Assembly: GCA_023254815.1 (NCBI GenBank)
Contig: JALRKI010000183.1
Location: 1-7,437, forward strand
Length of the DNA stretch: 7,437 nucleotides
Reading direction: 5' to 3'
Origin: Flavobacteriaceae bacterium
Lineage (GTDB): Bacteria; Bacteroidota; Bacteroidia; Flavobacteriales; Flavobacteriaceae
Part shown: piece by piece, positions 7,271 through 7,437 of the stretch
Numbering within the stretch: position 1 is the first letter of the stretch
How the letters are laid out: every line of letters starts with the position of its first letter
Translations under genes and position numbers: made by a program
Notes under the pieces: generated by a model
What the model was told of the DNA's origin: nothing
Database searches by the model: none
Seen by the model: only the letters and a program-made list of their open reading frames with translations

Positions 7271-7271
7271 C
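7259..7271. other. Probable chimeric junction between AT-leaning Bacteroidota DNA and GC-rich foreign DNA
   Basis: Bases 7259-7270 (CGCCTTGGTGGC) read as R-L-G-G in the racemase frame, exactly as that family expects. Bases 7260-7271 read as A-L-V-A in another frame, leading into an AI-2E family protein. About 12 bases therefore suit both sides, the sort of microhomology seen at amplification or assembly chimeras. G or C fills 10 of 32 third positions before the join and 56 of 58 after it. No transposon end or repeat is visible here. Confidence 0.8.
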
Positions 7272-7437
7272 ATGGCCGTGGTGGCCGTGGGCGCCGCCCT
7301 GGTCTGGCTGCGGGACATCCTGACGCCCCTGGCCATGGCCATCTTCCTGATGATCATGATCGACGGGGTGAAACGCTCGATCGAGCAGCGCACGCCCGTG
7401 CCGTCGCGCTTCGCCGGGACAGCCGCCCTGATCGTGG
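7263..7437 (+). CDS. AI-2E family transporter (PerM/YdiK-like), N-terminal part, incomplete at both ends
   Basis: 58 codons read from 7263 to the window end without a stop. Two hydrophobic stretches (about codons 1-16 and 20-33 of the fragment) are separated by LRDILTP and followed by MIDGVKRSIEQR, a polar turn, and a further hydrophobic start (AGTAALIV). The first-helix, [LR]-x-I-L-T-P-L, second-helix, then basic-loop pattern is typical of the N-terminus of the AI-2E/PerM/YdiK family, multi-pass inner-membrane proteins of about 350 residues with proposed roles in autoinducer-2 export or ion transport. Third positions are G or C in 56 of 58 codons, unlike every other gene here; this codon use suggests a high-GC proteobacterium, perhaps an alphaproteobacterium. 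An in-frame ATG at 7242 would give a start, but it lies inside sequence that clearly encodes the racemase, so I do not use it. The true start is probably lost at the junction. Confidence 0.7.
   Translation, partial: MVAMAVVAVGAALVWLRDILTPLAMAIFLMIMIDGVKRSIEQRTPVPSRFAGTAALIV

Noticed and set aside
7184..7393. Minus-strand open frame across the junction
   Set aside because: It spans both sides of the probable chimera, opposite two recognisable plus-strand genes, and shows no recognisable family features.
7242..7437. A possible ATG start at 7242 for the AI-2E family frame
   Set aside because: Bases 7242-7270 encode the N-E-T-I-N-Q-R-L-G-G stretch expected of the racemase in its own frame, so the ATG belongs to the other side of the junction and the apparent start is a coincidence of frame.
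7271..7437. Continuation of the racemase frame to the window end
   Set aside because: It is open, but the product is rich in Gly, Arg, His and Pro with no family resemblance, as expected for an off-frame reading of GC-rich DNA whose other frame encodes a coherent membrane protein.

Overview
The window looks like Bacteroidota, most likely a marine-type member of Flavobacteriia, up to about position 7270. The evidence is AT-leaning coding sequence, start codons without Shine-Dalgarno sites, TAnnTTTG-type -7 promoter elements, a short-chain L-threonine 3-dehydrogenase of the Cytophaga/Flavobacterium type, and a very large secreted beta-propeller protein with a type IX secretion (T9SS) C-terminal sorting domain. 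The last ~170 bases are abruptly GC-rich and encode a different protein in a different frame, with alphaproteobacterial-looking codon use, so the right edge is probably a chimeric join.

Minus-strand block, 6102 down to 1. A small lipoprotein of unknown function (5587-6102) is followed after 34 bp by a complete 1131-residue T9SS substrate (2157-5552). That protein has a signal peptide, a conserved N-terminal region, a sortilin/VPS10-like Asp-box propeller, a CARDB-like Ig domain, a MAM/jelly-roll-like domain and a type A sorting tail. The pair ends at a clear intrinsic terminator (2106-2132). After a 158-bp gap holding two small inverted repeats, a close paralogue of the large protein begins at 1998 and runs off the left edge with 666 codons visible and no internal stop. 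The two large genes are a tandem duplication: both reading frames reach the same aligned position at residue 666.

Plus-strand block, 6200 to 7270. Divergent from the lipoprotein lies tdh (6200-7159), which oxidises L-threonine to 2-amino-3-oxobutanoate. It is followed after 15 bp by the first ~32 codons of an aspartate/glutamate racemase-family gene. The 97-bp divergent spacer (6103-6199) carries one TAnnTTTG element per strand.

Right edge, 7263 to 7437. The racemase similarity stops at 7270. A partial AI-2E (PerM/YdiK) family membrane protein is read in another frame from about 7263. The overlap 7259-7271 fits both genes and is the probable junction.

In function, the minus-strand genes are envelope or exported proteins and the plus-strand genes are cytoplasmic amino-acid metabolism. 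The sequence shows no sign that the two blocks are linked beyond the shared divergent promoter region. I saw no RNA genes, CRISPR arrays, insertion sequences or attachment sites.
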